This document shows positions 20,601-34,255 of a stretch of 64,000 bases of DNA, piece after piece. The position numbers and the translations under genes are program-made. Location: positions 1,122,326 to 1,186,325 of the forward strand of contig VZTI01004555.1 of NCBI GenBank assembly GCA_013397865.1, written 5' to 3'. Source of the stretch: Struthidea cinerea (taxonomy: Eukaryota > Chordata > Aves > Passeriformes > Corcoracidae). The notes below the pieces were generated by a model. It searched no databases, had not been told where the DNA came from, and saw only the letters and a program-made list of their open reading frames with translations. The stretch's first letter is position 1. The number at the start of each line of letters is the position of its first letter.

Positions 20601-23600
20601 AGTGAAGGTATACAAGATAAAATCACCAGAAGACTACTGCAGAAAACAATGTAATTTTCATTGTCTTCAACTACCCAGTTAATATGAAACACAGAGGTAA
20701 CATTAGTTTTGCTGCATGGTGAAATGCTGAAAAACCACAAAAGTTCTTCCAAGTTTAGGATTCATTTCAAGGACTGCTTGCACCATCCAAAGTGGCAGGA
20801 TTTTCTAGCACAGCCATATTCAGCTCTCCCTGAGAAGCTGCATCTCTCAGGTGATGAGGAAGGCTCACGTATGAGGAAATTTGTGAGGTCCAGGTCATTT
20901 ACCCCCAGGCAAGAAAACTAAAGACAAGTAATGGGACTCTCCTGGGCATGGACCCTCCAGTTTGCCACACCACAAAAAAAAGAAAGGGGCTTTTTTTTTT
21001 TTTCCCCTCTAAATTAAATGCAGGCATTATTCCATGCACTTCCCTCATCTCAACAAGTACTTTTCTGAAGACTGTGTGTGGAAAACAGAATTCTTTAGAG
21101 GAATGTGAGCAACTTTTGACTTTTTCAAGCTTTCAAGTCTGCACAGAGAGAAGGCTCCAGACTGCAGCTGAGAGGGAACTGTGCTTCTCCGTTTACTGAA
21201 TTTTCATAAATCAATGATCAAATGCAGAAAACATAACCTTGTCACTATAAAGTATTACTGTCTGCACTGAATATTTAAAATGTCATAGGGCTCCACATCC
21301 AGAGAGTAATGTTTGTTTCAATTTTCTAAGAAAATGTTTGCTGGACAAAAGCCATTGGAAAAAACCAAAAACCCTCTGGAAAGAAGCTAAACCTCAAAGG
21401 AAGGATTTCCAAAACTGCTCTATAGGACCCCCTCCCTCTACTCTCTCCAAAACCACATGAAAACTGGCACCAGTAAGAGCACAGCAAGGACAACATTTGA
21501 AAGTGTCAAACTAAGCATTTTGCACGTGCAGGAATGACCAATGTCTTGGTGCTTCATGTCAGTGCCTGTGTCATGGACAGGAGGGTTTTGGAACCAGGTC
21601 CCAGTGCCCATTCTGAGGACATGGGAGCAAGTTAGCCACGCTGCATTCCCAGCTGGCAGCATCCACACACACAGCTGAAGTTGGCAGGGCCACAACAAGC
21701 AGTTACAGCTTGAGTTGTTCCCAGTTAAGAGGGCCAAAGGCTGGGGGACAGGGCAGGATGAGATGGAGGTGACCTGACATCCTCAGGGTACAGAGGTGGA
21801 GGTGTGCTGGGCAGAACAGGGGCATCCCCTGTCCCATCCCTGATTCCCAGCACACAGGCTCACTGTTGTGACTAGATGGCAGGAAACATCTGCCCAGGCT
21901 TAAGCAAGTCAGACTAGTCCAAAATTACACTATAAAGAAGTTGGCCCTAAATGAAATTTCCAGATACACAGGACTCTCTCAGGCCATTACCATCCAAAGG
22001 ACAATTACAATTCTAACAGCTCTTCATGCATTTGAGGTGCAAAGCCAAAAACTAAGCCATAATGTTTCCAGTTTTCTGAGTATTTCCATTCTCTGGACAT
22101 TGACCTTTGTCCAAAGAATGTCCAGGAATCAAAAAAATCCAAGCTAGGTCATGCCACTTGCTCTCTGAAATGCATGCAAAATATGTGTCTGGTGACAGGC
22201 AAGTAAAACATGGGACTATAAAAACCTATAGAAAAACAGATCAGTTCCAGGATTATACTGTCATGGCAAAAGAAAACCAGAAGGTTGGATAGAGCTGCAA
22301 AAGAGTATTGAGAACAGAACCCCTCAAGAGGGAATGAAGAAAATTAGAAGAGCTTCTACGAGTCTGACACACATCTGTTTATCAGAATCACAACTCAATA
22401 AAATTTATTTTACTTCAAAAAGTTGGTCCCATAATGAAAGCACTCAACAGGGCAGTGCATGTGAAGCTCTAACTGCTCTGGTACAGCCTGAGTCTGTACT
22501 GGTGATTTTTTTCCCCACCTTTTCTAAGTTTTTTTACCCCTTTTTGACTAGTAAATTTTGAGAATTAACTTTAACTTACTATTTTCCCCTTTCTGACTAG
22601 AACATCACAGTCAATTAAACTGTAAAAACTGCTTGATGTAATGATTTTGCAATATATTAAATCTACTGTTTATATATGATAAAACAATAATTTTCCACCT
22701 AAATGATTCATGCGAAGACTCTTATGACCTACTACCACTGACTGGAACAAACGTGACGTAAATCTCGAGCTGGATAATGCTCACACTATAAACCCTTCTT
22801 TTCCATAAGCATGGATAAGTCCTGCGTGCGTCTCCTGTGAGAAATGTCTCCTCCTGCCTGACGAGCATTACATAAAGTTAACAGGGCAGCATATGCCAGG
22901 CTGAAGTGAAACGTGTTCTGGATAAACTTTTTACTGCCATTTGACATTGTTTCTGCCAGGGCTTATTATAAAATAAGTAGGGCACTTTATAACTACAATA
23001 CACTACTGTAGTCATTTATAACCTGCAGCTGCGATGTGGTAACAAGAATGCCTAAACCTGTAGTTTCAGACTTTTATATGCATCTCGTGTTCAATGTAAA
23101 TCAAATGCAGAGCATAATATCCCTTCTCTGAAAAAAGGTTTTTCAGCTACAAGAGTTGCTAATGCCTGGCTTATCATCAATCTCTGAAGATGAGGCAGAA
23201 GGAGAAAAATTATAGAGAAGTAGAATTAAACAGAAATAGGAGGCCCATCTGCTGTCACAGACTGGAAAGTAATACAGGCGATCCAAAGACAACCTCAGAG
23301 CGCTTGCTTTTTGAAATAACATCTGAATTACTAAAGCAGGGTTAAGGTTTGGATCTTTACCACCAAAAATCATTAGCAGTCTGTGCTTCATGCAGAAAGG
23401 ACCTCATCCTTTTGGGCAGGGCACACACCCAGCTACATTCAGCACTGGTATCCCTGGCAGTACAAGGATGGAGAATCAGCAGCTTCTCCCTTCTGACCAA
23501 CGGCTTTTGATCTCAATCTGACCCAGATCTCTCCTAAACCACGCTCCTTGGTCCTTGAGAAATTTATTAGGGTTTTGGGCAGGCCTCATCCTACAAAATG

Positions 23601-24984
23601 AAATGCCATTCATTCCTTCCTTTGGATTGAGAATGTGGGCAATCCCTGCAGGCAGGGCTCTGGTAGTGCAAAGATGTCAGCAGGCAGTGACAGACCAATT
23701 CCTTCACTTTGGCTACTCAGGATACCAATAGTCACAGAGACAGCAAGCAATGTTCTTTTTTCTTTCCTTCTTCACAGCTATCTGACCGCCAGTCACATGA
23801 ACAACACCCTCCTATCTGCACATGTAAACCCACCACCTGAAAAGTCAGGAGGTCATGAAATGAGCTACCAACAAGGACACAGATGCTGCTACACATTAAC
23901 ACTCTCCAATCAGGACTTTTCACATGCAATGGATTTAAAACAGCCAGCCTAGAGGAACTGTTTCTTCTAATGCCTCTAGGCACGCATCAGAAAGTGTTGC
24001 CCAGAGCCCTCCCTGCTGACGTGTATTACAGGAGTTACAGCCTCCAAAGCCAAAAAACATAGCTGTGTACTGCTCTGGGTATTTATTCAAATGAACAAAT
24101 ATACAATTGAATCCCTGCTTTTTGTCAAAGGTTGATATGAGCAAGCAAAGGAATTTATTAACAGGATCATAATAAGGCAATTTTCTGTCATTTTAGCATT
24201 GGGTTTCCTACAAGAAGACAAATGCTTTTCCATTAGGACTGACTTCCATGGGCCAGATGTGTTTTTAACAGCCACTAAACACAGGAGACATACAGAGCTT
24301 TGAACTTGGAGAACTTCCTGACTCCACAACAGAACTTCTCAATGATTTGGGCAACTCAACCAAAATCTCACTGTATCTTGATTACTCTCTATTCAGCAAA
24401 AGAAATTACCATATTCCCAACTTCATTATAATCACTGTATTGTTATAATGATTGACATACGTCATCAAATAAAGCAAAGGTGGACGGAGATTGTCATAGC
24501 TAATTTCTATCTCAATCACACTTGAACTGCTTATATATTAGATGTGGCTGCTTTAAAAAGATCCTCCCTTGGCATCAATTTGCCTGACAGCTACCACACG
24601 GAAGGCACCCATTCACTAGTAGCTCACCTGACGAGGTACAAGCCCTCATCACCTGAAGGGAAAACTGGCTCTTTATTACACCCATATTTAGAAACCAAAG
24701 CTCAATACAGGCAAGCTCATGAAGCAGCATTAAGTTTGCAAAGACAAGGACAGCTGTGATCATTGGAATCATTGCTGAAGGACATCGAGGTCCCAAGTTA
24801 CGGATGGAGCTGTGCAGATGACACTCTTTTCTTGTGGGTGTTTCTGCTGACCTGCTGTTTGCTCCCAGCGTTGGGGCCATGTAACCCAGACATGATTCAC
24901 CATGACTAGAGTGAAATCTGCGAGCCTGCAGATGTCCCAAAGCTCTTTCAGGTACGCAAATGCCAATAATAAGGAATTCCAGAA

Positions 24985-25795
24985 GAAATTCCCAAGTGTG
25001 ACTGGGCAAAGACATGTCAGGTGAGATTTGACACAGATAAGACTACATATAAGGGGAAAAACAACCTAAATGACTCCTCAATAATGCTGAACTCAAAACT
25101 TGCAGCTACAACTTGGAAGATCTAAGGGTCATTGACAGTTCCTCTAAATCGAGATGTAGCAGCAGCCAAAAAAAAACCAGGAAGCAAATTCTGGACACCA
25201 CAAGGTAGGGCACAAAGAACAAGGAGAGTGTCCATATAATGAGCACCACATATTGAGTCCTAGTCCTGCATCTCAAGACAGGGGAGTGGAGTAAGGGAAA
25301 TGACAGAGACAAGCTAGTAAATGGTCAAGAAGATAAAGCAGCAGCCCCAGGAAGAGAGATGAAGGAGGCTGGGACTCTTGCTTGGAGAAGGGAAGATTGA
25401 GGACAGCCTGACTGAGGTTTACAAAGTCATGGAGGTGCTGAATAAATTGAATGAAAGTGAATACTTCTTTGCACTGGGCTAGTGAACTCATGGAACACGC
25501 TGGCACATAGAAGGCTGTGGACTTAAGAAAGTGTTTCAGGGTCAGAGAGGGTTTGGATAAATTCCTGAACAGCAGGTCCCTAAACAGATCCTAAAGGGAA
25601 TAGGCAGGTATGTGTTCCTGTGAATACTCCAACTGAGCGTGCTGGGGAGTATAAGCAGACTGCAGAAAGCAGCCAGGCTCCACAGCTCTCCCTAAATACC
25701 ATTTCCAGCTTCACTGCTGGAGACAGCCCTGGGCTAGACAGGCTGCAGCTGAGACTCAGCAGGATATTACTAATGTTCTTATCATTCCCATTCAA
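24985..25795 (+). mobile_element. Old CR1 LINE, reverse-transcriptase tail plus 3' UTR
   Basis: From GGGAAAAACAACC near 25054, the sequence follows the CR1 consensus as I remember it. GAAGATCTAAGGGTCATTG corresponds to the conserved DLGVIVD region, GCAGCAGCCAAAAAA to the AAAKK region, and ATTGAGTCC...CATCTCAAGACAGG to the following part. The order of 3'-UTR motifs is then kept: GCTTGGAGAAGGGAAGATTGAGG, GTTTACAAAGTCATGG, TGGAACACGCTGGCACA, GGTTTGGATAAATTCCTG, and GCTGGAGACAGCCCTGGGCTAGACAGG. It ends in TTCTTATCATTCC, like a CR1 3' terminus. Many frameshifts show it is dead. The 5' boundary is approximate. Confidence 0.8.
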
Positions 25796-26239
25796 TCTTT
25801 TCATGAGAATCTTAGCTTAACTAGTAACAGCAGGTTGCACTATTCCCATATCCCCCATGAGTACTTCAGAGTCATCACTAGATGCTGACAAGACTCAAGG
25901 GGATGCCCACACAGCTACTGTGCATGAACAAACTAAACCTAGACCCTTCCCAAGCCAGGCATCACAAGGACCACTCTCCCCTTCTTGATCCTTCCACTGC
26001 TACCTGCCCCCTAAAACAGCCAACTGCTTTGCACAACTTCATCACCTCCTTTTTTTGAGAACGGGGACAGTTCTGAATGGCAGATCCATTATCTCTGCCC
26101 AACAACACCAAAAACACAGCAATGGACTCATGCCTACAATACCTTTCAAACACTTCCTTCAGATAAGGAATCAGAAAAGAACAAACCCATTCAGGTTTGA
26201 AATAGTAGCAGATATGCAAATCTGGAGGAATTAACTCAG

Positions 26240-27130
26240 CTGTCTCTTCTCCAGGCTAAACAGGCCCAGCTCCCTCAGCCTTTTCTCATAAGAGAGATGA
26301 TCCCATCCCCTCATCATCTTCACAGCCCCTCCACGGGACCCTCTCCAGGAGCTCTGTGTCTTTCTTGAACAGAGGAGCCTAGAACTGGACACAGCACTCC
26401 AGATGTGGCCTCAGCCATGGCTGGGCAGATGTGCAGGATCCCCCTCCTCGACCTGCTGGCAATCCTCTTCCTAATGCAGCCCTGAATACCATTGGCCTTC
26501 TTGTTCACAAGGGCACTGCTGGCTTGTGGTTAACTTCTTGTCTACCAGGACTCCCAGAGCTGCTTTCCAGTAGGTCAGCTCCCAGTCTGTGCTGTTACAT
26601 GGGGTTAGTCCTCCTCAGGTGCAGGACCTTGCACTTGTCTTGGTTGAATTTCATTATGTTCCTCTCTACCCATATCTCTAGCCTGTCCAGGTCTTGCTGA
26701 ATGGCAGCATAGCACTTTGGGGTACCAGCCATTCCTCCTCAGCAAACTTCCCAAGGCTGCACTCTGTCCCTTCATCCAGGGCATTGATGAATAAGATGAA
26801 CTAAACTGGAATCAGCACAGAACCCTGGGGAACACCACCGGCTTCAGGGCTCCAAGTAGACTCTGCGTCACTGACCACAACCAAGGTCCAGCATAGCACC
26901 TCTTCTCACTGGCTCTTCCATCATTTGGAGAAGAAAATTATCATCAACACATTCCAGAAACCTCCTGGCTTGCTTATGCCTTGCTGTATTGTCCCTCCAA
27001 ATGGTTTCAAGGTGGTTGAAGTCCCTCAGGAGGACGAGGACTTCTGAACATGAGGTTGTTCCTATCTGTCTTTGGACGACCTCATCCACTCAGTCTTCCT
27101 GGCTGGGCAGCCCACTCTCTATACAGTCAC
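26240..27130 (-). mobile_element. CR1 LINE with internal deletion (endonuclease fragment joined to 3' region)
   Basis: The plus strand reads as antisense CR1: CTTCTCCAGGCTAAACAGGC, CAGCTCCCTCAGCC, CTGGACACAGCACTCCAG, CAGGTGCAGGACCTTGCAC and AACCCTGGGGAACACCAC. These cover the 3' UTR and the end of reverse transcriptase. At about 26882 it jumps to the endonuclease region, skipping most of the reverse transcriptase. The 5' end was probably lost on insertion, as is usual for CR1. Confidence 0.88.
26868..27089 (-). pseudogene. CR1 endonuclease (APE-type) remnant
   Basis: A 74-codon open frame on the minus strand shows the end of the CR1 apurinic-endonuclease domain. DFNHLETIWRDNTARHKQ corresponds to the conserved GDFNHPDICWRDNTAGHKQ signature, followed by RRFLECVDDNFL and EEPVRRGAMLDL. 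The Gly before DFNH is Arg here, the domain's N-terminal half is absent, and the frame runs past the deletion junction into unrelated residues. It is a decayed fragment, not a gene. Confidence 0.88.
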
Positions 27131-30100
27131 TGGGAAATTACCTCATTGTAGTTTTAAAGTTCTATTTATAAGTCTAATAATCCCATCATTGATTACAGTG
27201 ACTGTATTCAAATTATAAATCCATTAGCTGCTCAACAATGAAATAAAATCAATAATGCACGTAAATGGGAAAAAAGGAATTTAAATGCATATATTAACGT
27301 CACTTGAAGTAGTGCTATTTTATGCACCATTTCTAACAAAACTGTGTCACATCATTAGCAATAATGTGAAAAATCTTTTCCAATTAACAGAGCTGATTTG
27401 ATGCTATGTTCGCTAAAGTGGCAATCCATTCCATTAAACACATACATATGAAATGCTTGAAATATCTGTGAACTCTCTCCATACATCATAAATTCTCTCC
27501 TAAGTGCTGAAACACAAAAATAGATACATCATTTTCTATTGATGCTTTTTAAACCTCATGTCAGAAGCTACCAGGCAGGGCACTTCAGTGATTCCAGTTG
27601 CAGGTACCAAAGAGCACCAATTTTTGCCCCATGCTCAGCCGCTCATGCCACAAAACAACAGGAGATGCTTTCAGCAACACACACACTGTGCACAGGTCAG
27701 CGATCTGAAGGCCCACAACCTCAACATGCCATCACTCCAGTAAACAGCCTACTGAGAAAACATCAAATTCAAAGCACTTTCCAAACAAAAAATAGATGTT
27801 CAAATCCTATTTTAACACAAGCAGGACAACTGGGCAATCCTACCAGCATCCAGCTGTGCAAATCAGCTCCTTTCATGTGCTATACAGACACCACTGCAAG
27901 ACTTTCCCCTCCACCAGCCTGTACACAACTAAGGTCTGAGCTCAGCCTGAATTTATTTGGTTCCTCTGCTGCATTAACTTCTGAAGCCAAAGGGTATTAT
28001 TCAGCTGCAGCCCACCCTTAACCCATGTAGCCCATGCAACAGTAGCCTTGTTAAAGCTGTTCTTTCTCAAATCTTGGATGACACCACTTCTGAGCTCCCG
28101 CCAAAAAGTATGAATCTTCCTTGTATGGTGACTTCTAGTGCTGGGGTGGCATGGGATACACTGATTATCAGTTAACTGGAGGATTTATAGTGGAGCAAAT
28201 TCACAGTATATATGGACCAGCAGGAAGCAAAAGAAGCGGAAGGGAGCAAAGTGAACAGAAAAGGCCAAAGAAACAAGTTGAAAGGCAAGAGTAGGAAATT
28301 TTAATACCTGGGGTATTTACTGTAGCTTATGATACACTTGCCAGAAGAGAGAATGAACTGCGGGCCAAAGGTAAATCCAGTGGATTATCATTTCCACATA
28401 ATCTCTAAAGTCTGCTTGCCTTAAATCTACCTCTGATGAGTTACAGGTGAAGCCTGGGTAAACATTCCTTACTATTGCCTGTTGACTTCAATTGTCAACA
28501 GAGGCAAGTAAGGACTTGTTTCCTCATGAGCGCTGTAATAACAACTGCTTAGCCTGGAGGGGCGAAAGATCAAAAGAACTGGTTTCAGGTGGTAACTTGA
28601 GCCACAAGAGGGTCTGAGTTCTCAAATAGTTACCCCGCCCCACAACTGTTAAACCAATGCTATGGTGGAAGTGTCAAACAGAATAAAAAGAAATGCAATC
28701 CACACCCTCACCTAAGAAAATGTTCATTTACATCTACTAGCCAATAACCTTTCTGTTAACTCTTAATGTTTTTCCTGTATCACTCTGATACCTGGAAATA
28801 CATTAAAAAATAACCTCGTTTTCACCTTCAGCACCCTACACTGGGGACAATCTAGAATAAGAGAGCACAAAGGTCCCAGCAACTGCACAAAGCAGAGGCT
28901 ACGCTTTCAGCTGCAGGTTTAAGGCTGAATTTCCAACCCACCCTTTCCAAGCTAGTCTGCTTCCTGGTTGCTGGGGCACTGGCAGTAGCAGTGCTGTCCA
29001 CCCACGTCACACCCCTCCCGCTGCATTTGCCAAGGCAGCAAAGCTCGAAGCAAGGCATGACTGCACAGCTGAGATGCAGCAGTCACAGGAAAGGTCTTTT
29101 CCATGGGAACAGAAATTACGTTAGTATGAGAAAGCATTTAGTAACTTGGACCAAAAGATTTCCTTCTGCTGTTGAGACTTGTCATGGAGAGTGACCAACA
29201 CCAACTTTGAAGATCAGCATTTTCTGCCACCTGCTTTTCTTCATGTACTTCCTCTACAAGAGCAGTGACACCAACAACACTGGAGCTAAAGGGAAAACAG
29301 AAAAGCCTCTGTGCAGTCTCTGCCTCACCGTCTGTCTGACATTGACTTCTTGAGGATCAAGATGTTATACGTGGAGTCTGAGTAATGTCCCAAAGCTCAA
29401 AGACATCCATATGTCTCACGGACAAGATTTATGGTCAATGCACTGTATTTTAATTGTTTCATTACAAAATATATTTCCCACATTGTATTAATAAAAGGTC
29501 ACTGAGAAAGCTATCAAGAAGGGTTTTAAAAATTAATTTAAAAATCCATTTGGTATGACATTTATCAAAGTAAAAAAGTAAATGTTGGAAAGTAAATCTT
29601 GTCATTGTTCTGTTTTCCACAGTCAGCTTTTTATTGCATCTGTTAAACAAAATGTAAGTCACCCTTACATTTATAAACAAACAGGCTTTAAGGAAAGTCA
29701 ACAGAGGCTGAATTAGTCTCAGATGAATCCATCTGGTTTAGATTAGGGTAAGCAGAAGACTTACTCAAACTACAGGAAAGCCTGAATTGCGACTAAAATA
29801 ACTCATAGGTTTTTCATGTAAGACAAATAAATGTAAGTTCTTTAACTTTAGAGTCTATGCACCCATTTACATGTGCTGTGCTGTGGATGAACCCTCCCTC
29901 TCTGAACATCACAGACCCAAGCAATAAACTCATACCTAAATTTAAATCTGTGGATACTCTCAGGGACATACATTGAGCTTTTGATAATTTTACAATTTTA
30001 CATACATAGGCTTTAAAAGTTTTACTTAAGGCACTTCAAATTTTTTAGTGCTCTAACTTTTTCAATTTCTTAATGGTGCATTTTTTTAATATATTTTTAA

Positions 30101-32199
30101 ATCCACTTGCAACCTGGTAAGTATTGAAGGAGTCACAATCCTTTACCTTATATCCAGTGCCAATTGTATATATTCAAGTAAGAAATACAGTGTGACCAGG
30201 ATTTCATTTTGTGTAAGATGAAAGAAAAAGCAATTTGCAAATCAGCTCTATTTCACTGAGATGTCTTTATAGCACTTGGCACGGCTACTTTAGCACTTTT
30301 ATGCAGTACATAACACTGCATAATAATAACACAGTCAATTTAAAATATACAGTAAGACCTCTTTTTTCCTACAATACACAATAAATGCAGATACTTCTAA
30401 TAGACGTACAAGGTATTTTCAGTGGTTTTAATGTTCTACCTCTCAGCCGGATTCCAACACATCTGGGAAGCCCAAACTCCCCTCAGTCCTCTCCCTTTGC
30501 ATTAAACTGGATGGCAGTGCTGAGCTCTGCTAATTTTTTTTTTTTTCATTTGAGTAGTAACCTTATATTCACTTGTCAGGTCTAGAACTAAAAAACATCA
30601 ATATAAAACTATTTATTAATTATAGTTGTCAGGCATCCACCACAAATCAGCTGCCTTACCCAGAGTTAAACCAGCTCCCTCCTCTCCACTGTGTTCACTG
30701 TCTGCTCAGACAACTTATCACTGCTACTGCTGATTATTTTTTGTAATTTTTCACAACAGGCCACTTGGGTAAAGCAGCTGATTACATCTTCACCTTTTGC
30801 ACCTTGGTTGCAATCCTAGTCTTCCCCTCCCCTGAACCTTCTCCTCCAGATCCTTAATTACTGTTCCTCTTCACGGCTCCCAAAGCCCATGGTTATTATT
30901 TTGGCTTGAGCAGCACCCACACTAGGCTTCAAACACACGTTCCTGTTCAAAAAATTTATAATCTATATAATGGATTTTTCACACTTGAACTCCAAACACA
31001 TATTAAAAATTTACGATGTCCTGCACTTCTGACCCCCAACATTCAGCCCAGAAGTGTTTTCACAACCATAAGTGACGTTACAAGGTAATACATGTGAGTT
31101 TGGGGAGGGAGATGAGAGGAGCAGAAATCAAATCTATTTTTTTTTTCTCTCCACAGACAATTCCACTACTGCCACTATTAGAACTAACCATGAATAAAAA
31201 ATATGGATCCTGGACAAATGTGTGCTGCTGCAAGGACTCCTGGGGTTTGGCAGATGTACACTGGGGTTTATTTTCCCATCCAGAAGGCACTGGGGACACA
31301 GCACCCTGCATCCAAAAAAGGATTTGCTCCACATTACCTACCCGGGCTCTACCAGCACCAGCTGGAAGCCACAGGCACTTTTGGCCACAGGCAGGCCAAG
31401 AAAGATATCTAAGATGAGAAGGACAAAGCATCTCTTGGAAGTGCCTGTTGGTCTTCCACAGCCACAAAGGAAGCCCCAGTAATTATCTTATAATAAACAC
31501 CTGGGGTTTTGGCAATTAAAAATACTTGAGATGAACCCTAGCCTTTACCTTTGTCTTCCCAATTTTATAAAATTAATCATGGCCACTTCATACGCAGCAG
31601 TGTGTCAAATCACTGGGAGGGCAGGCATTGGGTAGGAGCCTCCCACCAGGGAGTTCAGCACCTGTTTCAAGTACCCTTGGGTAAGGAAAAAAGGCATAAG
31701 TACAGATTCCCAGTGAAACAGGAGTATTTACAGGGTGGTCAAAATAACTGGTATCACAACCAAGAGTGGAAACTCCCCAGGAAAAGAGCCATCTTTTTCT
31801 TCTGCATTTGTGCAGTGTGTTGCCTAACTGGGGGCTGAAGACTTTGAGATCCAGTCACACATAATAAATAGTATATTCAATGCTGTTCTTTCTACTGCAG
31901 TAGTTCTTGCTCCAGAATTCCTCTAGCCACACCAGCTTTTCTCCACAAGACAGGAAATATTACTAAAGACAGACATCACTGAAAGTATGTATATCCACAG
32001 CTCTCTTCTGGGCTAATCTGAAGCCTAAACCCTGTCCCTAACTTCAGGAAAGAAAAGACAAAATTAACTCTCTAACCAGTTAAAAAAAGAAAAAGGTAAG
32101 TAAATCAAATAAACTTCTCTAACAGGGAAGGAAGTTCAGATGTGAGAATCAACAGAAATTGGAAAATCCCAGTCTTGGAAAAATTGTAAGATGAGGTAA

Positions 32200-32300
32200 G
32201 ATAAGCATTGGACAAGAATGTCCTGCGCTGGATACTGTACTAGACAAGGGCTAGACTAGCTGTTTCCTGAAATTTCTCCAGTCCTATTTCCTTCAACACC
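32200..32300 (+). mobile_element. Possible old CR1 3' end
   Basis: CTAGACTAGC ... TTTCTCCAGTCCTATTT resembles the CR1 3'-terminal pattern (CTAGATGACC...TTCCAGCCCTATTT). It is short and diverged, so treat as a weak call. Confidence 0.35.
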
Positions 32301-34255
32301 TGTGATTCCTCAGGGGAAGAGCATAGGGGAAGCACTTTCTGCCTCACCCACCCAAACAACTTCATCAGACACAAGGTTCTTAACAATACAAAAGGCAGTG
32401 GAAGAATTCAGACAGACACAAGAAGCACCATCTGGAAAGAGATGCACTCACAGTCTTCAATAACTACCGTTGGGTTTAAATGAATAAAATAAATAGAGAA
32501 GAGAGATAAAACAACTGAAGACTAGCTTCTCTCCAAAAACTGCTTATAAATCTAAACGATCCTTGCAGATGACTGGATCACATCCAAGCTGCCTCACAGT
32601 GAGACAAACTCACAGTGTTTGTCCTTTCGTTAAAGGTCACTGTTTTCCAGGCTACTGAGTTTCTTTGCACATTTCTAAATCACGCTTAAGCTCTGTTGCA
32701 TTATACACATTTTTCCTTCACAGGGGTTAAATGAGGCAACAGTTTTATCTTAGAATAGCACAGTGGTTAGGGAAAACCACATCTATCAGTCAGCATGGTT
32801 AAGCAGGAAGAAATCTGGAGCTGGCTGTTACTGAATTATTTAGGACAAGAATAAGGGCAGACAAGGAATGAGCAGACAAATGGAAATACTTCTGCTTTCA
32901 GAGTGCAGGCTTCTTAGCCCAGTAGCTTTCCCATTTTTCCTTCTCTATTTCTGTGATATACAAAGAACTTAAAAGGCAATTTAAAGGTAACATCATACAC
33001 CTTACATGGCCAAATTGATCCCTAATGCCGGGAGCAACATTTTAGAGAAAAGCTCTCATAGCAGCATTTCCTTATAAACTATGAAGAGCTGAATGTGCCA
33101 TTTTCCCTTTTCTGAGTGAATGATCTGATGTCAGCGGAGATCCACTGGATTTAAATGGGAACCCCTCAGAGGTGGAATGTATCTGAATTCACAAATTTCC
33201 TTATGAGAGAAAAGTATGGGAGGGAGGAATCAAGTCTCCAAGCCTTTTCTGGAAGGAAACACAAGTCAGCCTGAAAAAGTAATGTTACACAGCAGCACTC
33301 AAATATTTATCTCTGATGATCTTGGAGCTCAACCAGCTGAAGCTACCAAGCAATATTAGGTAGTGTTTACATACAACAGTACATAAGGCATTATGTTAAA
33401 TTTAAAGCTACCTGACCTCGCAAGATTTGCTACATCATCTTTAAGCCAAAACCATTACTCCAAATTGTACACATTTCATTATTATATACACTCCCCTGTT
33501 CCCTACCTGAAAACTGGTCAAGAATAAATCTCAGTCAAAACCAGCCACATATTGTATCCTTCTTCTTAGCACAGTTCCATAGATAGCCACATAATGAACT
33601 TGCTTTTAAAGGTAACATGCACCTCTATAAAGCTTTTTCATTTCCCACAAGAGTTCATAAAATGCACACAGAATACAGGAAATCAACATCAAGGCTTAAA
33701 ATCCAAGTGCAGTGACATTCACAGGCCTGTGGCTCTGAAGCAACCTTCTGAGGCCCCTCCTCAGCAGCAAACTGTTTTGCAACACATCTAAGCTGCAGAT
33801 TAATGCTCTGCATCACAGTCCATCAACAGCAACTGCTGAACTGTACACAGCATTAGAAGCTCAGCACTAGACTTGAGGGTCAAGTTCATCTTTGATATAA
33901 TCCCATGAAACTCCCAGAGCTTCATGTGTGACAAACTTGGCCTTTTGTGTTTTTCTAAAGAGGTTACCAGGTATGTGACAGACAAGTAATGTCACCTGCA
34001 TACATGAAGCTAAAATAGGTGCAAAAATATCTGAGGGAAGGATCTCACCATGTGAGATAAGAAAGAAAATTCCTTGTAACATCTGATAGAACATCATTCA
34101 AAGCTCTTTAACTCTTCAGTTCTTCTAACATGGCCTAGAATACCATTAGCTGATCCCCACTAAGATAAACATATCTCAGATTTTACCTGTATCTCTCTTT
34201 ATGTCCACACTCATGCAAACAAAACTCAAGCAGCTGAATTATCACTACTACTTAC

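Larger units (their letters stand above)
17686..34255 (-). other. KIF26A: KIF26A intron between exons A and B
   Basis: This 16,570-bp interval is bounded by a GTAAGT donor at 34255 and a CAG acceptor at 17686. Phase is 0. It contains a CR1 pair (24.99-27.13 kb), a weaker CR1-like end near 32.2 kb and a 13-14-base T tract near 20990. Otherwise I saw only unique AT-rich sequence, with possible conserved non-coding sequence at 22740-23040. No further coding exon was recognised between the two. Confidence 0.8.
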
